NCBI GenBank assembly: GCA_949128115.1
Contig: OX421961.1
Span: 104,764,363 to 104,828,362, forward strand
Source: Anaspis maculata
Lineage: Eukaryota; Arthropoda; Insecta; Coleoptera; Scraptiidae
Reading direction: 5' to 3'
DNA: 64,000 bases
Shown here: positions 34,996-46,585 of the stretch, one piece after another
Numbering within the stretch: the stretch's first letter is position 1
Layout of the letters: the number at the start of each line of letters is the position of its first letter
Made by a program: the position numbers and the translations under genes
Notes under the pieces: generated by a model
Told to the model about the DNA's origin: nothing
The model's database searches: none
The model's input: only the letters and a program-made list of their open reading frames with translations

Positions 34996-35037
34996 CCGGC
35001 CATATAAACATCACTTTCTATCGAAATGTGCTAAAAA

Positions 35038-35225
35038 GTGGCAATTGACAGAAAAAAGTCGCAATTGCCAGAATAAAGTGGCAATTGACAGAAAAAAGTC
35101 GCCATTGCCAGAATGAAGTCGCAATTGCCAGATTAAAGTGTCAATTGACAGAAAAAAGTCGCAATTGCCAGATTAAAGTGACAATTGACAGAAAAAAGTC
35201 GCAATTGAGAGAAAAAAGTCGCAAT
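35038..35225 (-). repeat. Tandem array, right arm (continues at 35513-35556)
   Basis: Complementary orientation of the left-arm unit: GTGGCAATTGACAGAAAAAA and GTCGCAATTGCCAGAATAAA alternate. It has fewer copies than the left array, so the arms have changed length independently. Confidence 0.9.
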
Positions 35226-35512
35226 GGGGCCTTGCACTGCAACTTTCACACACCGAGGGCGCCACAACCGTTGGGGGCAAATTCGTCAATTTTGACGGCG
35301 TTGACGCTTCAGCGACCGACGTCCGTCATTTTATGTCGTGATTTGAAATTTGGATAACTTCTGTTTCTTGCTTGACGTCTCCAGTCACTGTCAGTTACTG
35401 GTTAAACTGCTCAAACTCCCCTGTTTTTCCCGTCGTTACGGCCGCTTCATCGAAGTAGGCGCCCCCTACAGTAGTGGCGACCTCACGTTGAGTTTTTCAA
35501 TTGCAAGGCCCC
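35226..35512. mobile_element. Short MITE inside the right array
   Basis: A 287-bp insert with ends GGGGCCTTGCA and TGCAAGGCCCC. Joining the flanks through one AT gives GTCGCAATTGCCAG, exactly an array unit, so the insertion site is clear and the duplicated bases are AT (2 bp). The interior is GC-richer than the array and has no coding frame. An AT rather than TA duplication is unusual. Confidence 0.75.
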
Positions 35513-35599
35513 ATTGCCAGAAAAAAAGTGGCAATTGACAGAAAAAAGTCACAATTACAAATAAATATCTTCCATGTCCGCTCTGCGCCTTCGTATATA

Positions 35600-36840
35600 T
35601 ATAGAAATTTATTTAAAACAATAAATTACACCTTCCCAACACATTGGGCTGCTGTCTACAAAGGATACTTAACAGATTCAAAGGTAAATAAAAAGAATAA
35701 ACTTAGGTATACGTTGTTTCAGAAATATTGTTATCCCAGTAGGTCATGAAAATCTAAATGCAGCTTTAGATTTAGTTACAAAAAACGTCAAATCAAAAGT
35801 GTAAATTTCGTGGAAACTTCATTATTTATTTTCAGGTTATAAGTCAGATCTTTCACTCCTTTCAGTCAGAAAGTATTTCTACATTTTTTATCGAGTATCA
35901 CGTGCGGCACCCCATTCAAGGTGCACTTGAAGAAAGATACATGCAGTTTTGATTTCGAACCGTCTCTGTTTTCGATCTCAGGACTAAAAAAAATAGGCAC
36001 CTGGGGAGTCAGCAGATTTCGTTCTTGCCACAGTCTCAATCAACATTGTCCACATATCACACAGGTATAGATAGTAAAGCAGTAAAGCAAACTCCATGGC
36101 CTTGAGAGGGATCAGATATCAAGGAAGATCTGCTTCGAAAGCCGAGTTACGCTGTTCTACTTCAACTGAGCCTTTTAGTGAAGACAGAAGCACGAAATCT
36201 GGTAGGATATGGCACAACAGACTGTACTGTACCTACTCTTTTGATTGAGAACGGGCGCCTGGCTGATTTTTTTCTCGACTGGGCCCAGGGATCCACGGCT
36301 ACTTTTTGGTTGTAAGTAGTGACAAACCTTGGCTTCTTTTTTGCCAGTATGCGTTTGACCGTGCTGTACGTTACTAAAGATCAAAGCAACGCGCTGAATG
36401 CTGGCAGCTGCATTGTTGGAATCTCTGAAGAGTTCTTCGTAACAGCGTCAAAGTATTTCACGTTCTCTCGCAGATAAACGAACTGGATCCCCACACATGG
36501 TGTGAAAATTATCAGGTAATCAAAACCAATGAAAGAACAACACAACAGTAACAGTAGGTATAACGTAACAGGAACAACAGTAACTGTATAAGTAACACGT
36601 ACAGATTCTTAAAACTTGCGTTGATAGGTGCTGATTACGATTTTCTTTCCACAAGCTATCTAGGTGGACAGAAACATGACAGTTTGGACGACAGTAAAAA
36701 ACTTCGCGGTTGATTTTGATTGACATGTCACACTGACTTGGGACTAAAACAATAAACGTTTTAGAACTAGACAAAGCTAAAGCGACTTTTACCATATACT
36801 TCCAATGCCTACTGAGATAGCAATCAATCTGAAACAACGT
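35600..36840. other. No supported gene
   Basis: AT-rich DNA; minus-strand frames at 36175-36384 and 36520-36837 show no motif. No inverted repeats are evident until the element at 36846. Confidence 0.4.
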
Positions 36841-36845
36841 ATATA

Positions 36846-37889
36846 CAGGGTGGTCCGACTTTTATGTCATTAAATTCAAGGATCGATAGAGAATGAAAAA
36901 TGAAGGGGACTTTCTCCAGAAAACATATTTGAGAAATGCCTAATAACAGAGATACAGCCCTTCAAAGTTGGAAATAAATAATCGTTCTTTTTCGCATAAC
37001 TTTTGAACCGTTCAACCGATTTGATTATAAATAGAACCAAAGGTTCACTCAGATTATCCTCTGTCGAACAATCATAACATGTTCCATAAAAAAGTTTCAG
37101 GGGCTTAGGCATTAGGGGGTGACCCTACTTTTCCCCCCTTATTTTTCACCCCCCTAGTTATTTTTGGAAACTGTTCATAATTTTGAATTTTACGTTCAAT
37201 TTTGAAGAAATAATCACGGTTGCAAAATTTTGATTAAAGGCTTCGTTTAGGAGATATTTGGGTTTGAAACTTTGGGAAACAGCCCGAAATCGCCACTTTC
37301 AAAGGTCTAAAAATTAAAATCCAAAGAAACTCATGATTTCTCAGCTGAAATAGGTTTTCTAGAATTTCTAAGTTGATAAACCATCATTTTTTCCAATACA
37401 CGGGAATTTTTCAGGAAAAAAACAATTTGGGTTCTGGAAAGTGGCGATTTTGGGATGTTTTCCAAAATTTCAAACTCGAATATCTCCTAAACGAAGCCTC
37501 TAATCAAAATTTTGCAACAGTGATTTTTTCTTCAAAATTGAACGTAGAATTCAAAATTATGAACAGTTTCCAAAAATAACTAGGGGGGTGAAAAATAAGG
37601 GGGGAAAAGTAGGGTCACCCCCTAATGCCTAAGCCCCTGAAACTTTTTTATGGAACATGTTATGATTGTTCGACAGAGGATAATTTAAGTGAACCTTTGG
37701 TTCTATTTATAATCAAATCGGTTGAACGGTTCAAAAGTTATGCGAAAAAAACGATTATTTATTTCCAACTTTGAAGGGCTGTATCTCTGTTATTAGGCAT
37801 TTCTCAAATATGTTTTCTGGAGAAAGTCCCCTTCATTTTTTATTCTCTATCGATCCTTGAATTTAATGACATAAAAGTCGGACCACCTG
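36846..37889. mobile_element. Palindromic TA-target element, 1.04 kb
   Basis: Ends CAGGGTGGTCCGACTTTTAT and ATAAAAGTCGGACCACCTG flanked by TA. The arms mirror each other over almost 500 bp, including GGGGTGACCCTACTTTTCCCC and complement, around a loop near 37350. The arms and loop are related to 57956-58758. No transposase is present; CAGGGTG ends with TA targets suggest a Tc1/mariner-type helper. Confidence 0.88.
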
Positions 37890-37891
37890 TA

Positions 37892-38720
37892 TAGGTATTA
37901 AAAAAAACTCAGTATAAAAAACTTGTATGAAGTTAAACTAAGTTTATTCTTAGATAGATAGATAGGATCATTTATTATAGTTCAAGATGGTAACACCCAC
38001 ATAAATTGGAGACGTTGAACGTGTCAGTATAAAATTAAGTAAGTAAAATAATAAGTAAATAATGAAAAAAAAAAGAGAAATTCATATTCTTCAAATCTTT
38101 CGTTAAAAACACTTTACAGAACAAGCAGCTTGACTCTGCAATAGAAGGGACAATTTCATACCGCAGTATTGGTCCATCTTCACGGTTTTTTCATAGAATC
38201 CACGACTTCTCACCTGCATTGCTGATGTACCGTTAGAAGCAAGTTAAAAACAAAAGTGCTTCACTCCATCGTCTCTCTTTTTGCTGAGCTCAACAATAGC
38301 AGCGGCACCCTCTTTATGAAATAAACTTTTTGATTAATTTTTAAAGTAGAACTAAATGCAGACCTAGTTACTTCAAGGGGAGATTATGATGGGAATACAA
38401 AATATGGCTCTTTGGATACCAAAACACAGGTGAGACAGCCTTTATTTTGGCTTGTAGAACAAATCTTGAAGGAACTGTCAGATCCTTTCTTTGTAATAAA
38501 AAATAAGCGACAAGTGCGTGCTACCCCAACTTTTTTTCTGTATACAAATAATCGTAATCATAGCGTTATTAATGTTTGATTGAGACTCACGGCGTTTTCG
38601 ACTGGCCAGAACGGAGCCAGAGTTCAGCTTGAAAATCTCTATATCACTGTTTGGGTTAGGATTTTCGAGAACCAATCGAATCTTCTGATTTTAGAGCCGA
38701 ACTGATTCGGTTCTAGTGAC
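37892..38720. other. No supported gene
   Basis: AT-rich, with a short TAGA run near 37954-37966. The minus-strand frame at 38478-38675 has no motif. Confidence 0.4.
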
Positions 38721-38941
38721 TCGGATTCGCTATTAATTTGGTGAACTTAAAATAGAATTTGGTTAAAATCGGTTGAACGGTTTAAAAGTTCCGGTAAAAA
38801 AATCATATCACAAAGTCAATTTCAAGAGTTTTCTTTTCAAGAAGGCATTTTGTGATCATGTTTTTTATTTATTTTTCGACTTCATTTTTGATGGGGAATC
38901 ATCCTTCAAGGTGTGTAGCAACCAGTACCTAACACCCTGTA
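38721..38941. mobile_element. Right half of a TA-target palindromic element
   Basis: Contains AATCGGTTGAACGGTTTAAA as in the arms of 36846-37889, and ends in AACACCCTGTATA. The matching left half is absent, so it is a truncated copy. Confidence 0.6.
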
Positions 38942-39098
38942 TACGCCATGAGATGAAAAATTGTTGTATCTAACGTATTCATAAACTACAGAAAAAAATA
39001 ATTGGAAAAAAGTTTTTTTTTATTTATCATATCGTAATTGAAAACTTTTATTGATGGGGGCGGGATATTCATCTCCCAAAATAGTTTTTTATATACCA

Positions 39099-39248
39099 AG
39101 GGCTGAATTTCAAGTCCGACTTGCGACCCGTGCAGCGGTGCAAGTAGAGTTACGTGATCCCCTTCAGCCAATGGCCAGAGCATATCGATGGCTTGCGCCG
39201 GTGACGCAGCTTATCGCGGGTTGCAAATCGGACTTGAAACTTAGCCCT
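39099..39248. mobile_element. 150-bp foldback MITE
   Basis: Ends AGGGCTGAATTTCAAGTCCG and CGGACTTGAAACTTAGCCCT, with inner CGACCCG and CGGGTTG also pairing. The interior is GC-richer than the flanks. It is too short to code. No duplication is certain. Confidence 0.7.
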
Positions 39249-40689
39249 AAGGGACTAAAGTGAGTTTTTATTCCCGTAGGTGAAGTTTTATGCTCAAGGA
39301 CCCTCAAGACCCTTCGTAATACCGATGAAGTACCATTCCCATGTACCAGTACCATTCATTCTAAAAGTTTGGCGTTTGAAGGAAGCGTGATGCGCTCTAA
39401 CATAATGGGTCATATGCATAAAAAGAAGTAGATACTAATGCTACAAGTATCTACTCCGTAAGAGGAGTATGAACTACACTAGCGTAGTACTTACTATGCC
39501 CAGGTAGTGAATACTTCTATATACAACGGGACGCAGTAGTTTCTACTTCGCCTTTGAAGCATCTACTCCGAATCTGTAGTATCTACTGTGAATTTGGGAT
39601 GTTCGTAGTATTTACTTGACTTTTAGCGAAGTTGCTCTTATAGCAACTTCTCGACCGTACTTCTCGTCAAAAACATGGCTGCATTTAAGGGTGCACCAGT
39701 TGTAAAAACGTACAAAGAGCGGAGAACCTATGATGATAATATTGAAAAGTCCGAAAAAAAATCATAATTTTGTACCATATTTTTTTCGAAAAAAACGCTC
39801 CAAACAGGTCAATTTTTTTAAACGGTAAGTCGTTTTTCCATGATACGTGTCATGATCTACCGTCAACCCCTCAGTCAATCCCGTATTAACCCCCGCCACC
39901 CTTGGTATTTTTTTTTAGGTATTAATCAGTATTTTTGCACCCTATGGCTTGTGGGGGGGCTCGTTGGAAAGCTTGTCCAAAAATAATTGTATCCAGATCT
40001 ACCATTGAAAATTGACGCTGCGCGCTGGTTGGTTGTAACGAGCCCCCATAAGCCATAGGGTGCGAATAAAAAAATACTGAGAGTGGCTGGGAGTTAAGGG
40101 GTTGTCGGTAGATCATGACACGTATCATGGAAAAACGACTTACCGTTTTTGAGAATCGACCTGTTCGAGCGGTTTTTTTTTTTGAAAAAATATGGTGAGA
40201 AATTATGAATTTTGTTCCGTACTTTTGAGTAACCCTGGGGCTCCTCAAAACTTTATGGTGAAGCGTTCGATCTAATTTTCAATAATAGATCTGGATACAA
40301 GCTGTCCAACGAGCCTCCCCAAGCCATAGGGTGCTATTTTAAAAAATGCTAAGTGGCTAGAAGAGGTCAAGGGGTTGACGGTAGATCATGATACCCGTCA
40401 TGGAAAAACAGCTTGCCCTTTTTGGAAATCGACCTGTTCGAGCGTTTTTTTTTTCGAAAAAAATATGGTACAAAATTAAGAATTTTGTTCTGGACTTTTG
40501 AATAACCCTGAATATCGAGAATTATTCAGGTATGTACGCGGTGATGTGTGCATATTTATTCTAAAATTTGCCGTTTGAATTTTCGGTTGGACGTAAAAAT
40601 TTTAGAGCTCCTTATTTTGACATTATTGTCATTATTTTAGGTTCAACAGAGAAAACTTAGTTTGGATTGCAACTTAGGTAATTCAGCTC

Positions 40690-41065
40690 AATAGTATATA
40701 CTACGATACTATAGTACTTACTACACGTATTGTAGTAGAAACTTCTTTTGTGTAGCATGTGCTTCGGAACTGAAGTAGATGCTAAATACATAACAGAGGA
40801 TACTACGAAGTAGATACTTTTTCCCGTAGTAGTAGCATCTACTACTTTTTATGCATACCACCCATTGCATACTACTACGGAAAAAAGTCACCCAATGGGT
40901 GGTATGCATAAAAAGTAGTAGATGCTACTACTACGGAAAAAAGTCTCTACTTCGTAGTATCCTCTATTATGTATTTAGCATCTACTTCAGTTCCGAAGCA
41001 TATGCTACAAAAAAGAAGCTTCTACTACAATACGGTGTAGTAAGTACTACAGCATCGTAGTATAT
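40690..41065. repeat. Inner palindrome rich in GTAGTA/TACTAC
   Basis: A near-perfect inverted repeat about 375 bp long whose centre holds CACCCATTG...CAATGGGTG. Both arms contain TGCATAAAAAGTAGTAGATG or complement, also present at the outer ends of the composite. It looks like two copies of one end joined head to head. Confidence 0.8.
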
Positions 41066-41079
41066 ACTACACCATTTCC

Positions 41080-41770
41080 AACAACTGTATTTGCGATAAT
41101 GTCAAATGTATTTCAGATTAGCGATGTGTATTTGAGAAAACACCAATTGTATTTTAAATATGAGAAATGTAGTTTATAATTTGCCAAATGTATTTTAATT
41201 ATGAGAAATGTAGTTTAGAAATTGCCAAATGTATTTTAGATTTGGGAAATGTAGTTCAGAATATGCCAGTTGTATAATTGAATATTCAAATGTAGTTGAG
41301 AAAGTACCAAATGAATTTTAGAACAAGGATATGTAGTTTAGAAAACGTGAATTGTAAGTGAGAAACCGCCAATTGTAATTGAGAATTAGAAATTCGTTTT
41401 CCTCAACAACGTTTTCCTTTTTCATCAATGTTCTACCCTAAAAAAATATCTGAATCTGAAATACATTTCAAAATATCTCAAATACATCTCGTCTTATCTT
41501 AAATACATCTAACGTTTTCGAAAATACAATTGGCAATTTCTCCATTGAACTTCGTGGATCTGGAATGCATTTAATTTTTTCTAAATTCTTTTGGTAATAT
41601 CTCGAATACATTTCGTTTATCTAAAATACATTTCTTATTTTCCAAAGTACATCTTAAGTTTTCTAAAATGCATTGGCAATTTCTTAAACACATTTGGTTA
41701 ATCTTAAATACAATTCATATTTTCTGAAATACATCTGAAGTTTTCTAAACTACAGCTGGAAAAGGTGTAG
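41080..41770. repeat. Inverted arrays of a 35-bp unit
   Basis: The left side repeats variants of GCCAAATGTATTTTAGA and GAAATGTAGTTTAGAA; the right side has the complement (TCTAAAATACATTTC, TTTCTAAACTACA). About eight to ten diverged units lie on each side of an axis near 41430. It resembles the FB-like architecture at 33803-35594 with a different unit. Confidence 0.75.
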
Positions 41771-43016
41771 TGAGCGAAATTACCTTAGTTGCAATCCAAA
41801 CTAAGCTTTCTCTGTTAAACCTGAAAAAATAACAATCGTGTAAAAATAAGGAGCTCTAAAATTTTTACGTCCAACCGCGAAGATCCAAACGGCAAATTTT
41901 AGAATAAATATGCACACAGCACCGCGTACATACCTGAGTAATTTTTGATATACAGGATTATTCAAAAGTCCGGAACAAAATTCATAATTTTGTACGATAT
42001 TTTTTTCCGAGAAAAAAAACGCTCGAACAGGGCGATTTCTAAAAAGGGCAAGCGGTTTTTCCATGACACGTAACATGATTTATCGTCAACCCCTTAACCC
42101 CTAGCCACCCTTAGCATTTTTTTCAAGAGGCACCCTGACTTGGAGGGGGGAGGGGGGCTCGTTTGGAAAGCTTGTCAAAAATCGTATCCAGATTTACCAT
42201 TGAAAATTAGATCGAACGCTTCACCATGAAGTTTTAAGGAACCCCAGGGTAACTCAAAAGTTCGGAACAAAATTCATAATTTCTTACCATATTTTTTCAA
42301 AAAAAAAACCGCTCGAACAGGTCGATTTTCAAAAACGGTAAGTAGTTTTTCCATGATACGTGTCATGATCTACCGTCAACCCCTCAACCCCCAGTCACTC
42401 TCATGTATTTTTTTTTACGTGTCATGATCTACCCTCAACCCTTCAACTCCCAGCCACTCTCAGTATTTTTTTTAACTTTTGAATAACCCTGTATATTATC
42501 GTCATAGGTTCTCCGCTCTTTGTATGTTTTTACAACTGATGCACCCATAAATTTAGCCATGTTTTTGACGAGAAGTATGGTCGAGAAGTTGCTATAACAG
42601 CAACTTCGCTAAAAATGAAGTAAATACTACGAACACCCCAAATTCATAGTAGATACTACAGATTCGGAGTAGATGCTTCAAAGGCGAAGTAGAAACTACT
42701 ACGTACCGTTGTATATAGAAGCATTTACTACCTGGGCATAGTAAGTACTACGCTAGTGTAGTACATACTTCTCTTACGGAGTAGATACTTGTAGCATTAG
42801 TATCTACTACTTTTTATGCATACGACCCAATGGCTTATAGCGCCTTTCTGTGTAAGATTTATCGAAATCGATATCGTGAAATAGAAAGTTATCGTGAATT
42901 GAACACAAACAATGGAAGACTCGTAGTCTTTTTGCAGAATTTTCAAGCTTTTCCAGCCCATTGATGACAATATGAATATGACTGAGTTGTGATACCTCGT
43001 GTGATTGAGGAGTTCA

Positions 43017-43311
43017 ATTGGTAAAATAAGCGTTGCGAAATCAATCCGTCTGGGTTTATTCCTTGACGGATTTTCACCATTTTGGTCTCTTTCGAAAGCT
43101 GCAAGAATGTACTTTGGTTTGAGCCCATTGGCATTTCAAAAATCCAAAAATAATTTTCCCAAATGTCAAAATTCATTTTTTTTTATTTCGGGAATGCCAA
43201 TGGGCTCAAACCAAAGTACATCCTTGTAGCTTTCCAAAGACACCAAAATGGTAAGAATCCGTCAAGGAATAAACCCAGACGGATTGATTTTGCAACGCTT
43301 ATTTCATCAAT
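43017..43311. mobile_element. 295-bp MITE
   Basis: Arms ATAAGCGTTGCGAAATCAAT and ATTGATTTTGCAACGCTTAT mirror each other; inner blocks GCCCATTGGCATT and AATGCCAATGGGC also pair around an axis near 43165. It sits immediately left of foldback copy 2. The duplication is unclear. Confidence 0.78.
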
Positions 43312-43344
43312 ATGACTCCGTCCTTAACCAAGAAGAGATCTATT

Positions 43345-45656
43345 CACAGGTGTCCTCAAGTAGAAATGAGTTTAACAAAATTGTCACCAAAAACTGTTAA
43401 TGAGACCTTGTAATAGAGGTTCTGGGGAGCACAGAAATGTATTCAACAAAATCGTAGCTGATCCCGAACGGCAATTATTCAATTTTCAAGATTAACAGTT
43501 AAAAATGTCGTGATAAAAATTTGGCTTCGGTTTTTTTCAATTTTTTTGAATTACTAGGATTGTCTAAACGGTTAATTTTGCATCTCTCCCAATATCTAAA
43601 AAAATCTCTGTGAATAGATTCATACCCTTCTGTTCTAATGAGAGTCCAAGACCTCCATTGTTGAGGAACTTTAACAAGTTTTGGAGACTACATGAATTTC
43701 CAAAGCTTCTGATAACACCCTTGTCCCAAAACACTCTGATAATATATTTATGCCCTCTTCGTAAGGTCCAGCTACAACCTTTGCAGTGCTGAAACACTTT
43801 TCAACAATTTTGTTCATCATTTTGAATGCAGACACAAACGGAATCACGCAAAGTTCTCCCACATTCACTACGTTTTCCGGATCAGGAAGACCGGCGCTCT
43901 TCTTTGAAGGTTTCCGGAAGGTGTTCCTTTTGAATATCTCATCGTGGTAACTTTTGGCCACCAAGTTCAACTTCTTGGGTCACAGCAAAACTTTATCACG
44001 CCAAAGTATCAGCACAAGATCATTCCAAAACAAATGGTTCACAAACCCTTGAAAAGATGCAACTCTGGAATGATGCAATTCTCGGTAACATACAAGCTTT
44101 GTTTTTTTCGAAAAAAGGGGGTTGATTGAGCTTGTGACACTCTTTTGAAAACTTCTCTCTTCCTTCAGAGCAAAATTTCTCATTATTGCGCCTTTAAATC
44201 TTCATAAGTCTTCATACTCTTAACCATTTTATTCTGTTATTTTCTGTTCAAACCTCATTTCAACGTTATTTCATCGAATTTCCTTCGTAAGTCTTTTAGA
44301 GTGATGAAGCAGTACGGGCATGGTTGTCGTGTAGCCATTCGCTGGCCATTGATCAAGAGAATAAGTTCAAGATCCGAAAAAAATTTAAACAAAAGTCCAT
44401 TTATGTTGGTAGTTTAACACATCAACTCGATATTTTCATACAGGTTTTTTTCACCTGGGGTACAATGCAAACCATTCATAAGCCTATTGAAACTGGTTGA
44501 TTTCCCCCTTTTTTTTTTCAATCGATCCTCAATCTATGTAACGACTTTTTTGCTGCCTGTGTAATTTTTTTTCCTCTTTCTCTAAAATTATTTCAGCATC
44601 TTCTAGACCAATCAAAATCAAGTTGATGTTTGGAATGACCAATATCAATGCAATTCCTTTAACATTTGTTCAGGAATTTAAACTTCTTTTGATCAATGAC
44701 CAGCACCAGCAAGCAACTACGGCTAATTCCATGTCCGTACTGCTTCATCACTCTAAAAGACTTACGAGGGAAATTCGATGAAATTTCGTTGAATAAGGTT
44801 TGTGAAGAAAATAAACAGAAAGAGATGGTTACGAGTAAAAGACTTATGGAGATTTGAGGCGCATTGACTGAAAATTTTGCTCTGCAGGAAAAAAGAAGAA
44901 CTTTGCGAAAGATTGTCACAGCACAATTAACCCCCCTCTTTTCGAAGCATCTCCTTTAAGGGTTTGAGAACCATTTATTTTGGAATGGTCTTGTGCCGAT
45001 ACTTGGGTGTGATGAAGTTTTGCTGTGGCCCAAGGAACTGAACTTGGTCGCCAAAAGTTGACAACATAAGATATTTTAAGAGAACTCCTGTCGGAAACTT
45101 TCGAAAGAAAGCGACAGTCTTAATGATCCGTAAAAAATGTGGTAGTACTTTGAGTGATTCCGTTTGTGTCTGGCTTCAATACAATGAACAAAATTGTTGA
45201 AAAGTGTTTCAGCACTGCAAAAGTTGTAGCTGGACCTTACGAAGAGGGCATAAATATATTATCAAAGTGTTTTGGGACAAGGGTGTTATCAAAAGCTTCG
45301 GAAATTCATGTAATCTCCAAAACTTGTTGAAGTTCCTCAACAATGGAGGTTTTAGACTCTCATTAGAACAGAAGGGGATGAATCTTTTCACAGAGATTTT
45401 TTTAGATATTGGGACAGATGCAAAATTGAGCGTTTAGACAATCCTAGTTATTCTGAAAATTTAAAAAAAACCGAAGCCAAATTTTTATTACGACATTTTT
45501 AACTGATAATCTTGAAAATTGAATAATTGCCGTTTGGGATCAGCTACGATTTTGCTGGATACATTTCTGTGCTCCCCAGAACCTCTATTACAAGGTCTCA
45601 TTAACAGTTTTTGGTGACAATTTTGTGAAACTCATTTCTACTTGAGGACACCTGTG
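43345..45656. mobile_element. 2.3-kb foldback, copy 2 (opposite orientation)
   Basis: Ends CACAGGTGTCCTCAAGTA and TACTTGAGGACACCTGTG, with ATT on both sides (43342-43344, 45657-45659). The axis is near 44500. It is 2312 bp long and uninterrupted. The left arm here corresponds to the right arm of copy 1: both carry the GGCCAC/TTCTTG variant near the GCTGTGG block, while the other arms share GGCGACCAAGTT and AGTTCCTTGG. Open frames (43671-43970 minus, 45204-45437 plus) are the arm frames discussed under copy 1. Confidence 0.87.
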
Positions 45657-46060
45657 ATTCAACAGTGCAAAAATGTAATGCCTCGTCTACAGACTTCCAA
45701 AGAAAGACCAAGGGTATAAAAATCTACTTTTCTTCCCGCAAAAGGAGGAGAAAAAGTGTACTTTTTGTCCCGGTGTTGCGAAAATACCTTTTAGGGAGTT
45801 TTTTAGGTACCAACTTCTTCCTACCTGGGTTGGTAGGTATGTAGTTATTCTATTACCTACGTGTTTATAAATAATAATTTGTGAAATAGAAATTTGAAAT
45901 AAAGGTAGCAAAACTTCCTATTCTCTTTATCTTGTTCCGCTCCGATCGCAATAATAATAATGATTATGAAAGTAATAATTACAAACCGGCTACCGTCCGC
46001 GGTAATGCAGCTTGCCCCCGGAAGACAGCAACTAGGTTACGCCACTGGCCGCAGATCGCG

Positions 46061-46076
46061 CCGCCAGGGGGCGCTC
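46061..46076 (+). promoter_or_regulatory. CTCF-like binding site
   Basis: CCGCCAGGGGGCGCTC is a near-perfect match to the core of the CTCF consensus shared by vertebrates and insects (CCANNAGGGGGCGCT type). It lies in a unique, GC-richer block. CTCF binds DNA through zinc fingers and marks insulators or loop anchors. A match of this quality is unlikely by chance in this AT-rich window, but occupancy is not shown. Confidence 0.5.
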
Positions 46077-46534
46077 AGTCTCCCGAGCCAGTCGAAATCT
46101 ATCAAAGTGAGCTGGGCGTGTTTTGCAAAACGGCCAAATAATTGTGTGTTTTCCAGCAATGTAACAGTCGGATAATTATTGGAGGTTAGTAAATAGCTTT
46201 TAATTACAACAATCTGTGTTATCAGCGACCGGCGCGTTCATTAACCTGCCCGGTGTCAAATTATGGCCCTTTAAAATTGCATCTGTTTTGGTCGGACTCG
46301 TTTCCCCGATAAAAAGAATTCCCTTATCACCTTCTCTGCGGTGTTTACAAGCATCGTTATCAATTGCCGAGGAGCCGTGCTTTTTTAACGACTGCATTTC
46401 CTTGTAAGGTCCAAAAAATTATCGCACGTAAATAAATAAAACCCGCTACCGTCGTCGTGTGTGTAAAGTGTGTGCGCCCGAGCGCATTACCATAGTTGGC
46501 TGTTTGACAGCTGCGGGCATCGATTTTTCCCCTA

Positions 46535-46585
46535 ATTGAATTTGTCAGGCTTAATTTGCGATTAATTAATCGATTCCCAGGCGAT
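46535..46585. promoter_or_regulatory. Homeodomain-type site cluster
   Basis: Within about 50 bases lie TAATT, TTAATTTGCGATTAATTAAT and ATCGATT, several overlapping TAAT cores of the type bound by homeodomain proteins. GGATAATTATTGG at 46170-46182 is another. Clusters like this occur in developmental enhancers; the AT-rich context lowers confidence. Confidence 0.35.

Larger units (their letters stand above)
33803..35594. mobile_element. Foldback with inverted tandem-array arms
   Basis: The ends ACGAAGGCGCAGAGCGGAC and its exact complement lie at 33803 and 35594. Each arm holds short tandem units. The left array (33840-34219) repeats alternating blocks of about 20 bp, CAATTGCGACTTTTTTCTGT and CAATTGCCACTTTATTCTGG. 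The right array (35038-35225 and 35513-35556) carries the complement. The centre (34220-35030) is itself palindromic around about 34600, with mirrored blocks like CATGGTGGCGCTGCCATCTT. This layout resembles the Foldback (FB) elements of Drosophila. No transposase is seen. A 287-bp element interrupts the right array. Long open frames in the array are products of the repeat. Confidence 0.85.
39385..42855. mobile_element. 3.5-kb composite palindrome
   Basis: The outer arms match from GCGCTCTAACATAATGGGTC (39391) to its partner near 42850, with GTAGATACTAC-type phrases throughout, and mirrored text such as AGGTTCTCCGCTCTTTGTA (42509) against 39715-39733. Inside lie further palindromes: 40690-41065 (axis near 40880), inverted 35-bp arrays at 41080-41770 (axis near 41430), and several copies of a block with CATGATCTACCGTCAACCCC in both orientations (39733-40500, 42000-42480). 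Ends like CTTTTGAATAACCCTGTATA near 42470 mark at least one TA-target element in the stack. It carries no recognisable protein. Confidence 0.8.

Noticed and set aside
33840..35556. CRISPR-like appearance of regularly spaced repeats
   Set aside because: There are no unique spacers: both halves of the unit are repeats of each other. The context is eukaryotic and the array is mirrored in a foldback.
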